A DNA stretch of 64,000 bases from Sphingomonadales bacterium (GCA_028871475.1 JAGWMZ010000015.1:1-64000); one strand, 5' to 3'. Shown: positions 44,979 through 53,819, counted from the first letter of the stretch. The notes: generated by a model not told the origin, from the letters alone. Numbers and translations are program-made.

Positions 44979-46553
44979 TCAGTGGCGGAAATGGCGCATG
45001 CCGGTGAAGACCATCGCCAGACCGGCTTCATCGGCCGCCTTGATGACCTCATCGTCACGCATCGAGCCGCCGGGCTGGATCACCATGGTTGCGCCCGCTT
45101 CGACAGCAGCCATCAGGCCGTCGGCAAAGGGGAAGAAGGCGTCGGATGCGACAGCGCTGCCCTTGGTGTGGACATCGGCAAAGCCATGCGTCTCGGCCGC
45201 TTCCTTCGCCTTGCCGGCGGCGATGCGGCTGGAATCGCGGCGGTTCATCTGGCCCGCGCCAATCCCCGCCGTGATACCGTCCCTGGCATAGACGATGGCG
45301 TTGGACTTCACATGCTTGGCCACGGTCCAGGCGAAGAGCGCATCGGTCAGTTCCTGGCTTGTGGGCTGGCGCTTGGTGACGACCTTCAGATCGTCGAGCG
45401 AGATCGAGCCATTGTCGCGGTTCTGCACGAGCAACCCGCCGGCAATCGGCTTCACCGTCAGGCCGGGGCGCTTGGGGTCGGGCAACTCGCCGGTCAGCAG
45501 CAGGCGCAGGTTCTTCTTCTTGGCAAACACCGCCTTTGCGGCCTCGTCAGCGTCAGGCGCGCAGACGACTTCGGTGAAAATGCCGCTGATCGCCTCGGCC
45601 GTGGGGCCGTCGAGCGGACGGTTCACCGCGATGATGCCGCCAAAGGCGCTGACCGAGTCGCATTTCAAGGCAGCCTCATAGGCCTCGACCAGCGTGGCGG
45701 CGGTGGCCACGCCGCAGGGGTTGGCGTGCTTGACGATGACGACGGTCGGCTCAGCATCGCGGAATTCCGCGACGAGTTCGAGTGCAGCATCGGCGTCGTT
45801 GTAATTGTTGTAGGAAAGCTCCTTGCCCTGCACCTGCACGGCATTGGCGATGCCGCGCGCCGCCGGGCCCTTGGGCAGGTAAAGCGCCGCCTTCTGATGC
45901 GGGTTCTCGCCATAGCGCAGCTCGGTCGAACGCTCTGCAGTGATCGCCAGTGTCTCGGGGAAGGTCTCGCCCTGATCGGCAAAGGCGAACCACTGGCTGA
46001 TGGCCGAATCGTAACTGGCCGTCAGCGCATAGGCTTTGGCGGCAAACTTGCGGCGCTGGACCAGCGTGGTTTCGCCCGAAGCCACAGCGGCATAATCCGC
46101 CGGATCGGTGACGATGGCGACAAATTCATGATTCTTGGCCGCACTGCGCACCATGCTGGGGCCACCGATGTCGATGTTCTCGATGATCTCCTCGCGCGCG
46201 GAGCCCTTGGCGACCGTCTGCACGAAGGGATAGAGGTTCACAACGACCAGATCGATCGCGCCGATGGCATGCTCGTCCATGCTGGCGACATGCTCGGCAT
46301 TGTCACGCACCGCCAGCAGGCCGCCATGGACCTTGGGGTGCAGCGTCTTGACCCGGCCATCCATCATCTCGGGAAAGCCGGTCAGTTCGGAAATGTCCTT
46401 CACGCTCAGGCCCGCATCGCGCAGCGCCTTGGCCGTGCCGCCGGTCGAGACCAGCTCAACACCCTTGTCCGCCAAGGCCTTACCCAGATCGACCAGCCCC
46501 GTCTTGTCGGACACGGAGAGCAATGCGCGGCGGATGGGGACGATGTCGGTCAT
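44979..46553 (-). CDS. purH: Bifunctional AICAR formyltransferase/IMP cyclohydrolase
   Basis: PurH carries out the last two steps of IMP synthesis. The 524-residue product starts [20 protein letters not shown]. The N-terminal cyclohydrolase domain has [14 protein letters not shown] and [13 protein letters not shown]; the transformylase domain has [12 protein letters not shown] and [13 protein letters not shown]. The length and motifs are normal. The open frame continues upstream to 46826, but that stretch is repeat sequence. It lies downstream of rpe and heparinase on the same strand, separated by a composite repeat. Confidence 0.97.
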   Translation of the reverse strand: MTDIVPIRRALLSVSDKTGLVDLGKALADKGVELVSTGGTAKALRDAGLSVKDISELTGFPEMMDGRVKTLHPKVHGGLLAVRDNAEHVASMDEHAIGAIDLVVVNLYPFVQTVAKGSAREEIIENIDIGGPSMVRSAAKNHEFVAIVTDPADYAAVASGETTLVQRRKFAAKAYALTASYDSAISQWFAFADQGETFPETLAITAERSTELRYGENPHQKAALYLPKGPAARGIANAVQVQGKELSYNNYNDADAALELVAEFRDAEPTVVIVKHANPCGVATAATLVEAYEAALKCDSVSAFGGIIAVNRPLDGPTAEAISGIFTEVVCAPDADEAAKAVFAKKKNLRLLLTGELPDPKRPGLTVKPIAGGLLVQNRDNGSISLDDLKVVTKRQPTSQELTDALFAWTVAKHVKSNAIVYARDGITAGIGAGQMNRRDSSRIAAGKAKEAAETHGFADVHTKGSAVASDAFFPFADGLMAAVEAGATMVIQPGGSMRDDEVIKAADEAGLAMVFTGMRHFRH

Positions 46554-46653
46554 GGGGCGGGCCTTTTCCTGCGGGGCTTTGTTGCGCGCCCCCATAAGGA
46601 TTTTGGCCGGTTTGGCTAGGGAAAAGGGGCTTTGAAGGTATGAAGGATGAGAA

Positions 46654-46860
46654 ATGCGAGGGCCATTGCCCTCGCGCTCCCGTTCGTGTCCAGGTTGCGC
46701 CACGGGTTCTGCCTTGCGCCCGGTTTGCCGCGCCGCAGGCAGGAACCTCATGCATTGCGCGATCAGAAGAAAGCCTGCGGCGCGGCGATGCTGGCGCAAC
46801 GGCGCCCCCATACGCCCCCTTGCCAAAGGCTCGGGGGTCCGGGGGGGATAACACCCCCGG
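46654..46860. repeat. Composite palindromic repeat element, copy 6
   Basis: The left outer unit 46654-46681 has the canonical hairpin (GCGAGGGC-CATT-GCCCTCGC then GCTCCC). Inner units are GCGCCGCAGGC (46730-46740) and GCCTGCGGCGCGGCG (from 46773) followed by ATGCTGGCGCAAC. The right outer unit is replaced by a different perfect hairpin CCGGGGG (46839-46845) / CCCCCGG (46854-46860). The element ends 12 nt from the heparinase stop, between two minus-strand genes. Confidence 0.82.
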
Positions 46861-46871
46861 CCTGCCGCATT

Positions 46872-48836
46872 TCACCCCATCTTCTTGAGCAACCAGGCAA
46901 AATTCCCGCCCCCGCGCGAAACCATGCCCTGAATGACGATCTGCTGCACCGGCACCGGGCGCCCCTGCCCATCGGCCCAGATCGATTCCTCAATGGCGAT
47001 CTCGCCCGAACCGACGCGGAACTGCCAATAGCTGCCATCGGGCAAGGCCAGCCCCACGCCCTGCTTGTCCTGCGAAAGCCCGGTATCAATGCCCGCGCCA
47101 AGGTGGAAACGGATGGCATAGCCGACCATGCCGCGCTTGCCCTTGCGCCCTTGCGGCACCAGCAGATCTTCGCCGCGCAGTTCGGTGCCATCGTCGCGCA
47201 GAATGAGGATGCGGCGATGGATCAACCCATAGCGCGCCGCATAGCCGTCGTGGCTCGCTTCCAGACGGGTGGCGCCCCAGCTTCCCGCCGTGCCCTCGCC
47301 TTCCAGCGTGCGGCGGTCGACCTCGACTTCGCCCACGCCATGGCCCAGGCGGCCATTGATGAGCACTGCGGTCGAATTGGCATCGTCGAGCACCAGGGTG
47401 GAATGGGCCGCCGTGGCGCGCAGCCCCTGTTCCAGCCGCAAGGGCATCAAGCCGCCCGCCGCCGCCGCCCCGCCGCAATTGACGATGATCCGCTGCCCGG
47501 CGGAGCTGAGTTCAAACGCCAGAGTGGAGGCGCAGCCGGTCCGCGCATGGCGCGCGAGCGGTGGGGGCGCTGCGTCGAACTGCAACAAGCTCTTGCCCGC
47601 GCTGGCCCGCTGATAGCCCCATTGGCGCACGTCGCGCAGGGGCCGCGTGCGCACGCCGGTGGCGGCGATCAAGGTCGAAACCGTTTCGGCCGAGACCGCC
47701 CATCCACCCTGCCAGCTGCCCAGCGATCCATCGCCATGAGCCAGCGCCAGCAACGGCGGCACCATCAATTGCTGGATCGCCTCCAGCGACTTGGGCGGAT
47801 CGCGCCGCACCGCCTTGTAGCAGGCGATCAGCCGCACGATGGCGGAGAGCGCCTCGATCTGGCCGAGCGGGCTGCGGCTCATCACCCCGCCATCATCGCC
47901 CAGCAATTCACCCAGCGCCGCGATCAGCCCGGCTTCGCCAAACAGGCGGCGCGGGCGGCCATCGGGCAGCAGCAGCCCGGCGGCAACGATGCCCGCCCAG
48001 CCCATCACCTGCGCCAGCACATCCTCACCCCGGCCGACATTGCGGTCCAGCCAGCGCGCGGTCTCGGTGATCGTTTCGATGATGCGCGCACGTTGGACGC
48101 GATCGGGGCTGGCCATGATCAGCGGGGCGTGGACCAGCCAGTTGAGCAGGCGGTTCCCGGCATTGTCCACGCTCCACGCCGGCCCTTTGCCGGGGCGCGA
48201 GGGCGGCTTGGGATTGGCCATCATCCAGGCGCCGAGAATCCGCTCCACCACCGGCATCATCTGGTCGCGCTGGGCCGCGTCACGCTGCGCGGCGGCCTCC
48301 ACATCCGCCAGCCAGTGGAAACCGTGGACGACCTGTTCGACAGGCGGCGCGACGCGCGCAGCGCCGGAAAAGTCGATCTGCATGATGGGCAGTTTCAGCC
48401 CATGCACCAGAAAATGCCCCGAACGCAGCGCCATGCCGGCGGCGCGCTCACCCGGCAGCGGATTGGCCACAGCCGCCAGCAACCGCGGCTTGGGCGGCTT
48501 GCGGAAGGGCGCCGTCAGCGCACCGCCCGAGACGCCCATGCGATAGGCCAGACGGATCAGCCTTTCGCCGGCACCAACCTTGGGCGGGCCGAAATCAGCC
48601 AGGGCCAGCGCGCGGCTGGGTTCGATCAACTGCGCGCGCTGCCCGCGCCCGCCTTGCGGGGTACCATTGCGCTCGCCCGAAACCAGTGCGGCGCCTCCCT
48701 CGGGCTCACCTTTGTGCGTGGAGGAAAGCGGGATTGCGGCCCCGCGCTCCTGACGATCGGGAAGGTCGAAAGGTAAGCCCCGGGCCTTGCCCGTCGCCGC
48801 AGACTTGCCCTGAGCTGCGCCTTCGCCTTCCCTCAT
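46872..48836 (-). CDS. Heparinase II/III family protein
   Basis: A 654-residue protein with an alpha-helical N-terminal toroid (RIIETITETARWLDRN, GDDGGVMSRSPLGQ) and a C-terminal beta-sandwich (AAHSTLVLDDANSTAV, RILILRDDGTELRGED). That is the architecture of heparinase II/III lyases, which cleave uronic-acid glycans. No signal peptide is seen at the chosen start, so the substrate may be intracellular or the location is unclear. Its start lies 3 nt after the rpe stop, so it is translationally linked to rpe. The catalytic residues cannot be confirmed by eye. Confidence 0.82.
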   Translation of the reverse strand: MREGEGAAQGKSAATGKARGLPFDLPDRQERGAAIPLSSTHKGEPEGGAALVSGERNGTPQGGRGQRAQLIEPSRALALADFGPPKVGAGERLIRLAYRMGVSGGALTAPFRKPPKPRLLAAVANPLPGERAAGMALRSGHFLVHGLKLPIMQIDFSGAARVAPPVEQVVHGFHWLADVEAAAQRDAAQRDQMMPVVERILGAWMMANPKPPSRPGKGPAWSVDNAGNRLLNWLVHAPLIMASPDRVQRARIIETITETARWLDRNVGRGEDVLAQVMGWAGIVAAGLLLPDGRPRRLFGEAGLIAALGELLGDDGGVMSRSPLGQIEALSAIVRLIACYKAVRRDPPKSLEAIQQLMVPPLLALAHGDGSLGSWQGGWAVSAETVSTLIAATGVRTRPLRDVRQWGYQRASAGKSLLQFDAAPPPLARHARTGCASTLAFELSSAGQRIIVNCGGAAAAGGLMPLRLEQGLRATAAHSTLVLDDANSTAVLINGRLGHGVGEVEVDRRTLEGEGTAGSWGATRLEASHDGYAARYGLIHRRILILRDDGTELRGEDLLVPQGRKGKRGMVGYAIRFHLGAGIDTGLSQDKQGVGLALPDGSYWQFRVGSGEIAIEESIWADGQGRPVPVQQIVIQGMVSRGGGNFAWLLKKMG

Positions 48837-48839
48837 CGT

Positions 48840-49502
48840 CTATCCGGCCCTTTTCAAAGCCGCGATGTTGGCGGCGTAATTGTCTGGCCCTCCGCGGAAG
48901 GTGGCCGTGCCCGCCACCAGCGCATCGGCGCCCGCAGCCACGCAAAGGGGGGCGGTTTCCACATCCACCCCGCCATCGACCTCCAGATGGATCGCGCGGC
49001 CCGAAGCCTCGATCCGGCGGCGCACCGCCTCGATCTTGGGCAACTGGCTATGGATGAACTTCTGCCCGCCGAAACCGGGGTTCACGCTCATGATGAGGAC
49101 CAGGTCGATGTCCTCGATCAGATAGTCGAGCGCATCGACAGGCGTGGCCGGATTGAGCACGATGCCCGCCTTGCAGCCCAGCGCCCTGATCGCCTGCACG
49201 GTGCGATGGGGGTGAGGCCCGGCCTCCGGGTGGAAGGAGATGATGTCGGCCCCGGCCTCGGCAAAGGCCTCAAGGTAAAGGTCCACCGGGCTGATCATCA
49301 GATGGACGTCGAAGGGCTTTTGCGTGTGCGGGCGCAGCGCCTTGACCACGCCCGGGCCGATGGTGATGTTGGGCACGAAATGGCCATCCATGACATCGAC
49401 ATGGATCCAGTCCGCGCCGGCCGCGTCGATGGCACGCACTTCCTCACCCAGCCGGGCAAAATCGGCGGAAAGGATCGAGGGAGCAATCAGCGGGATCGAC
49501 AT
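48840..49502 (-). CDS. rpe: Ribulose-phosphate 3-epimerase
   Basis: Rpe interconverts ribulose-5-phosphate and xylulose-5-phosphate in the pentose phosphate pathway. The 220-residue TIM barrel has [36 protein letters not shown] and VDGGV; all metal-binding His and Asp residues are present. The start at 49502 gives the standard N-terminus. The heparinase gene follows after 3 nt. It diverges from the DUF2141 gene across about 310 bp. Confidence 0.97.
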   Translation of the reverse strand: MSIPLIAPSILSADFARLGEEVRAIDAAGADWIHVDVMDGHFVPNITIGPGVVKALRPHTQKPFDVHLMISPVDLYLEAFAEAGADIISFHPEAGPHPHRTVQAIRALGCKAGIVLNPATPVDALDYLIEDIDLVLIMSVNPGFGGQKFIHSQLPKIEAVRRRIEASGRAIHLEVDGGVDVETAPLCVAAGADALVAGTATFRGGPDNYAANIAALKRAG

Positions 49503-49812
49503 CGCGGCACAGGCTCTATTACGGGAAAATCACTTTGGCTTACCCATGGTGCCGGTCAGCAGCAAGCGCCGCACCTGCCATTTTCCACACCGTTTACCAT
49601 CACGCGCGCGCAATATGGCACAAAGACGCCAAACCGGCGTTCCACACCCGTCAGCCCTTGTTCAGCCGATGGGGCGCCAAGAAGTACTGGTGCCCTGCGT
49701 TACCATCGGCTATGCCCCGCGCGAAACCAGTCAGCCTGGGGGGGATGGCAGGACCTGAACAGCCATGTCGGCGTCCCTGCCTGCGGGGATGCCTTCACTC
49801 TAGCCCGCCTGG
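49503..49812. other. Intergenic region between rpe and the DUF2141 gene
   Basis: About 310 bp between divergent genes. No gene, RNA or composite repeat is recognisable. Open frames in it have no conserved content. It should contain the promoters of both neighbours. Confidence 0.5.
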
Positions 49813-50334
49813 ATGCCAGACCTGATGCCTCTTGCCCCCTTTCGCTCTATGGGCGCCCTTGCCCACCGATTGACGACGCCTTTGCTGATGATTGCCGCGA
49901 TGGGCGCTGCAGCCCCGGCCATGGCCGAGGGCGCACCCGCCGGCTGCACCGGCCCTGTCAGCCCCCACTGGATCAATGTGGTGGTGGAAGACGTCCGGAA
50001 CGATAACGGGCAGATCGCCATCACGCTTTATGCCGACGATTCGAGCAAGTTCCTCGTCAAGCACGGCTCGCTCTATGTGGGGCGCACCAAGGCGGTGGCC
50101 GGCACCACGAACACCTGCATCTACCTGCCCAAAAACGGCGTCTGGGTGCTCGCGCTCTACCATGACGAGAATGCGAACGGGAAGTTCGACCTCACCAGCT
50201 TCAAGATGCCCGCCGAAGGTTACGGCTTTTCGAACAACCCGCCCACGCTGCTGGGCCTGCCCACGTTCAATTCGGTGCGGATCAACATCGCGCGCGATGG
50301 GATGACGTCGCATATCAAGATGAAATATCCCTGA
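49813..50334 (+). CDS. DUF2141 domain protein, exported
   Basis: A 173-residue protein with a signal peptide (hydrophobic TTPLLMIAAMGAAAPAMAE, cleavage after about residue 38). The DUF2141 domain contains GQIAITLYADDSSKFL, VWVLALYHDENANGKFD, GYGFSNNP and VRINIARDGMTSHIKMKYP. The DENANGKFD stretch looks like a calcium-binding-type turn. The family's function is unknown and it is usually periplasmic or secreted. The start is uncertain: an ATG at 49849 (MGALAHRL) leaves a more typical signal peptide. It is monocistronic. Confidence 0.82.
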   Translation: MPDLMPLAPFRSMGALAHRLTTPLLMIAAMGAAAPAMAEGAPAGCTGPVSPHWINVVVEDVRNDNGQIAITLYADDSSKFLVKHGSLYVGRTKAVAGTTNTCIYLPKNGVWVLALYHDENANGKFDLTSFKMPAEGYGFSNNPPTLLGLPTFNSVRINIARDGMTSHIKMKYP

Positions 50335-50360
50335 TGTACGTCGATTGAGACGGTGACAGT

Positions 50361-50380
50361 GCGAGGGCCATCGCCCTCGC
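50361..50380. repeat. Solo copy of the hairpin repeat
   Basis: A perfect 8-bp hairpin GCGAGGGC-CATC-GCCCTCGC, identical to the outer unit of the composite repeats but without inner units. It is 10 nt from the stop of the minus-strand nucleotidyltransferase gene and 26 bp after the DUF2141 stop, between convergent genes. Confidence 0.8.
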
Positions 50381-50390
50381 AGTGGCTTTC

Positions 50391-51140
50391 TCACCCCACA
50401 AAATATTCGCTCAGAAATTTGGGTGCCAGAGCCTCGGCCAGCGCATGGGCGCGCGGGTCATCCACATCCATCCACCATGCGTCGTTCTCATCATCGCCGA
50501 TGTCGAAGGTCGCCGCGCGGCCGCGATCGGCCAGCACCTGCATGCCTTCCGACAGGCTGCCCGCCTTGCCGCCGGCAATCGCCTCGCCAATGGCAAGGGC
50601 CAGTTCGGGCGTGGCAAGGAAAGCGCCGCAATCAACCACGTCATAGGACGGGATGGTCTTGCCGATGGCGCGGATGAAGCCGCGATCGTCACGTTGAACC
50701 CAGGTCGCGTCATCAGGGTCGATCAGCGGACTGTCGATGCGCCGGTCGATGGCCAGCGTGACGCCGCGCGTCGGCCCGCCCTGCCGTGCCAGCCGCTGAA
50801 GGATGGAGGGGGCAAAGATGTGATCGGCCATCATCAGCAGATAGTCACCCGCGATCCGCTCGGCGCCCGCCATCACCGACCAGCCATTGGGCTTCGACCA
50901 GTCATCGGTGCGCGCAGCCTCGACCGGGATGCCTACGCGGGCGGACAGAGCGGGGAGCACCGATTCGATCCGCTCCGCCGCATGGCCGGTGACCACCACC
51001 ACCTTGCCCGCGCCCGCCGCCTTCGCATTGCGCAGGCCCAGCTCGATGAGGGGCACGCCCGCGATAGGAGTCAAAGGCTTGCTGGGCGAAATGTCGGCAA
51101 GGCGGCTGCCGTAGCCGGCGGCGATGATGAGGGCGTCCAT
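50391..51140 (-). CDS. Sugar/alcohol-phosphate nucleotidyltransferase (candidate inositol-phosphate cytidylyltransferase)
   Basis: A 249-residue GT-A-like nucleotidyltransferase. The N-terminal nucleotide-binding loop is MDALIIAAGYGSRLADISPS with the Lys of KPLTPI, followed by VVVTGHAAERI and the metal-binding YLLMMADHIF. The family transfers NMP to a phosphorylated sugar or polyol. The neighbouring ino1 and CDP-alcohol transferase genes make CTP:inositol-1-phosphate cytidylyltransferase a reasonable proposal; it is inference, and a sugar-1-phosphate substrate is possible. A composite repeat separates it from ino1 on the same strand. The start at 51140 is the first ATG before the motif. Confidence 0.78.
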   Translation of the reverse strand: MDALIIAAGYGSRLADISPSKPLTPIAGVPLIELGLRNAKAAGAGKVVVVTGHAAERIESVLPALSARVGIPVEAARTDDWSKPNGWSVMAGAERIAGDYLLMMADHIFAPSILQRLARQGGPTRGVTLAIDRRIDSPLIDPDDATWVQRDDRGFIRAIGKTIPSYDVVDCGAFLATPELALAIGEAIAGGKAGSLSEGMQVLADRGRAATFDIGDDENDAWWMDVDDPRAHALAEALAPKFLSEYFVG

Positions 51141-51164
51141 TCGGGTAAATTCCAAAAAAACAAG

Positions 51165-51378
51165 ATGCGAGGGCCATCGCCCTCGCGCTCCCGTTACTGT
51201 CTGCGGCAGCTTTTGTCTAAACCGCAGTGCATCGGGGAGAGGAAGAAGCGCCGCAGGCAGGAATGGATAGCGCTGCGCCAGAGGCTTTAAGGCCTGCGGC
51301 GCGGCGATGCTGGCGCAAGGATCGGGTGCCAATGCCCTCTCCAAACGCCCGGGAGCGCGAGGGCGATGGCCCTCGCAT
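51165..51378. repeat. Composite palindromic repeat element, copy 7
   Basis: The most regular copy. The canonical left outer unit is 51165-51192 and the canonical right outer unit 51351-51378, in inverted orientation. Inner units are GCGCCGCAGGCAGGAA (from 51249) and GCCTGCGGCGCGGCGATG (from 51293). The terminator of ino1 follows at 51399. It lies between two minus-strand genes. Confidence 0.9.
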
Positions 51379-51398
51379 TTCCCCTTCCCATTTCAATC

Positions 51399-51436
51399 CA
51401 AAAACAAAACGCCGGCTGGATCACTCCAACCGGCGT
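51399..51436 (-). terminator. Intrinsic terminator of ino1
   Basis: On the minus strand, ACGCCGGTTGGA and TCCAGCCGGCGT pair (one mismatch) around a short loop, followed by TTTGTTTTTGG. It begins about 24 bp after the ino1 stop. Confidence 0.8.
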
Positions 51437-51459
51437 CATGCTGTTCAAGGCTTGAACGC

Positions 51460-52560
51460 TTACTCGGCAGCGATGGCCTGGTCAGCGATGTAGCTCTCGA
51501 CCATCTGCGCGGCGACATCGTCGCTGAACTGCACCGGCGGGTGCTTGCAGAAATAGGCCGAGGGGCCGGTCAGCGCGCCGCCCTCACCGCGCTCCAGCGC
51601 GACCTTGCAGCAGCGGATGGCGTCCATCACGCAGGCGGCCGAGTTGGGGCTGTCTTCAACCGACAGGCGCAGCTCCAGGTTCATGGGGACGTTGCCCCAC
51701 TGCGCGCCTTCCAGGCGGAGGAAGCACAGCTTGTTGTCCTTCTGCCAGGGAACATAGTCCGAGGGACCGACGTGGATGTTCTCGTCTTCCAGGCGCTGGG
51801 CCAGCATGGCCTGCACGGCCTCGGTCTTCGATTCCTTCTTGGAACCCAGACGCTGGCGGTCGAGCATGTTCATGAAATCGGTGTTGCCACCGGTGTTGAG
51901 CTGATAGGTGCGCTCCACCGTCACGCCGCGGGCGGCGAACAGGCTGGAGAGCACGCGGTGCACGATGGTGGCACCGACCTGCGCCTTGATGTCGTCGCCG
52001 ACGATAGGCAGGCGCTTGTCAGCGAACTTCTTTTCCCACTCGGGGCGGCTGGCGATGAAGACGGGCATGCAGTTCACCACCGCAACGCCGGCTTCCAGAG
52101 CGCATTCCATGTAGAATTCGGTGGCCGTCTGGCTGCCCACGGGCAGGAAGTTCACCAGAACCTCGGCGCCGCTGGCCTTGATGGCCGCGATGATGCCTTC
52201 CTTGGTGGCTTCGGGTTCGTCGGCCAGGATGAAGCCCTTGTCGCCCATGCCGGTCATGTGCTCGGCCACGCCGTCGAGGATCTTGCCCATGATGACCTTG
52301 CTGCCCGAGGCAGGCACGTCGGCCTGGAAGATGGCCGTGCAGTTCGGCCCGGCGAAGATAGCCTCGGAAATGTCCTTGCCGACCTTGCGCTTGTCGACGT
52401 CAATGCCCAGCACGAAGTCGACATCGCCCGCGCCATAGCCGCCGATTCGATCGTGAATCAGGCCCTGAGAAGCATTGTTGGCGCGGTAATAGGCAACGCC
52501 CTGAACCAGCGAGCTGGCGCAATTGCCCACGCCGATCACGGCGACCTTAATCGGTTTCAT
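51460..52560 (-). CDS. ino1: Inositol-3-phosphate synthase (myo-inositol-1-phosphate synthase)
   Basis: This enzyme converts glucose-6-phosphate to L-myo-inositol-1-phosphate (D-inositol-3-phosphate) with NAD. The 366-residue product has the dinucleotide fold MKPIKVAVIGVGNCASSLVQG. NFLPVGSQTATEFY, VGDDIKAQVGATIVHR, QLNTGGNTDFMNM, SKKESKTEAVQ and EDSPNSAACVMDAIRCCK follow, all typical of the actinobacterial-like class. The ATG at 52560 has GGAGGGA upstream. It diverges from the CDP-alcohol phosphotransferase gene across about 280 bp. The presence of ino1 implies the cell makes inositol for a lipid, solute or glycan. Confidence 0.95.
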   Translation of the reverse strand: MKPIKVAVIGVGNCASSLVQGVAYYRANNASQGLIHDRIGGYGAGDVDFVLGIDVDKRKVGKDISEAIFAGPNCTAIFQADVPASGSKVIMGKILDGVAEHMTGMGDKGFILADEPEATKEGIIAAIKASGAEVLVNFLPVGSQTATEFYMECALEAGVAVVNCMPVFIASRPEWEKKFADKRLPIVGDDIKAQVGATIVHRVLSSLFAARGVTVERTYQLNTGGNTDFMNMLDRQRLGSKKESKTEAVQAMLAQRLEDENIHVGPSDYVPWQKDNKLCFLRLEGAQWGNVPMNLELRLSVEDSPNSAACVMDAIRCCKVALERGEGGALTGPSAYFCKHPPVQFSDDVAAQMVESYIADQAIAAE

Positions 52561-52840
52561 CAATTCGATCCCTCCAGACAGAAGCGCAGCGTGGACCTCA
52601 TGCCCTTGCGCTTGTCGGTAAATCACAGGTCAAAAGCAAGAAGTTTGCCCCTGGTCAAGCCGCCAGATGCAGATGGCCATGCCAAAAGTGTCGCTTGAGA
52701 GACACAAAGCGGTGTTACCGCTGGGATTTTGGCTCTATGGTCCTTTCGTCGCGTTTCCCGTGCCCGCCCGAGTTGGGCCAGGATGCGCCACTTGTCAATG
52801 AGCACGGCGCCACCGCGCCGCTGGGAATTTCGGAATAGGT

Positions 52841-53806
52841 ATGGCATCGGTCGGGGGCAAAATCGGGGTGAATGAAACGTCGCAGGGCAAGGCACCGGGT
52901 CGCAAACCCCAGCGCCCCATGCGCCCGCGCGAGCTGGAAGATGCTCTCAACTATTATCTCTACCATCCGCTGGCCTGGCGCCTGGCGCTGGTGCTGGCCA
53001 AAACGCCACTGACGCCCAACATGGTCTCGGTCATCGGGGCGATGAATGTGGTGGCCGCCGCTTTCGTCTATGCCTGGGGCTATGCCCATGGCTGGGGCTG
53101 GCCGGGCGCGGCGCTGGGCATGGCGCTGCACATGGCCTGGCATGTGTGGGACGGCGCGGATGGCGATCTGGCCCGCATCACCGGCCGCGCCAGCCCGATC
53201 GGCGAGATGGTCGACGGCATCTGCGACTATGCCAGTCATGTCGTTATGTATTTTTGCCTAGGTTGGATTGCCTATCAACAGATCACCGTGTGGACGGGGT
53301 CCTGGCTGATCGGCCTCATCGCCCTTCCGCTGATGCTGGCGGCGGGCGTCAGCCATGTCATCCAGGCCAACCATGTCGAGGTGCAGAAGCGCTCCTATCA
53401 ATGGTGGGTCTATGCCAAGCCGTGGATTCGCCAGACGCGCGACAAGGCCGATGAAAGCACCAAGAAGGGTGCCTCGGGCGCGCTGGTCTCGCTTTATATG
53501 TATGTGGGCGGAAAATTCGCCACCAACACACCGCTGATCGACGAGGCGGTGGACGAAGCGCAGGGCGACCCGGCGCGACTCGAGGTGATTCGCGCCGCCG
53601 CCCGGCTGGAGGCGCCCCGCCTGCTGGCGATTCTGAAAGTGCTGGGCCCCAATCCACGCGCAGTGCTGCTGGGCGTGTCGATGCTGGCGGGCAGCCCTTT
53701 GTGGTTCTTCCTGTGGCAGACGGTGCTGCTCAACCTCGCGCTCAAGGCCTCGATCCGCATGCATAATGCCGCCGCGCTGCGCATTCTGGCCGCTATCGGC
53801 CGATAG
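52841..53806 (+). CDS. CDP-alcohol phosphatidyltransferase family protein
   Basis: A 321-residue membrane enzyme that transfers a phospho-alcohol from a CDP-linked donor. The whole family motif is present, D-x2-DG-x2-AR-x8-G-x3-D-x3-D, at Asp104, Asp107, Gly121, Asp125 and Asp129 (from HVWDGADGDLAR). Several helices flank it, and the protein has a long C-terminal extension (about residues 190-321) not found in short family members. Beside ino1 and a nucleotidyltransferase it may use CDP-inositol, or make an inositol phospholipid; both are inferences. An ATG at 52919 is a shorter alternative start. The M20 gene follows 13 bp after the stop. Confidence 0.85.
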   Translation: MASVGGKIGVNETSQGKAPGRKPQRPMRPRELEDALNYYLYHPLAWRLALVLAKTPLTPNMVSVIGAMNVVAAAFVYAWGYAHGWGWPGAALGMALHMAWHVWDGADGDLARITGRASPIGEMVDGICDYASHVVMYFCLGWIAYQQITVWTGSWLIGLIALPLMLAAGVSHVIQANHVEVQKRSYQWWVYAKPWIRQTRDKADESTKKGASGALVSLYMYVGGKFATNTPLIDEAVDEAQGDPARLEVIRAAARLEAPRLLAILKVLGPNPRAVLLGVSMLAGSPLWFFLWQTVLLNLALKASIRMHNAAALRILAAIGR

Positions 53807-53819
53807 GAGACGCTGCCCC

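Noticed and set aside
44979..46826. PurH with a 91-residue N-terminal extension
   Set aside because: The added part is a translation of the composite repeat; family proteins begin at MTDIVPIRR.
49535..49825. A 96-residue plus-strand protein between rpe and the DUF2141 gene
   Set aside because: No ribosome-binding site, no conserved motif, and an amino-acid composition typical of random GC-rich sequence.
7692..51378. A CRISPR array
   Set aside because: The palindromic repeats are separated by kilobases of genes, not by regular short spacers, and no cas gene is present.
7692..51378. Insertion sequences
   Set aside because: No transposase reading frame occurs in any repeat copy; the elements are about 240 bp at most, so at best non-autonomous.
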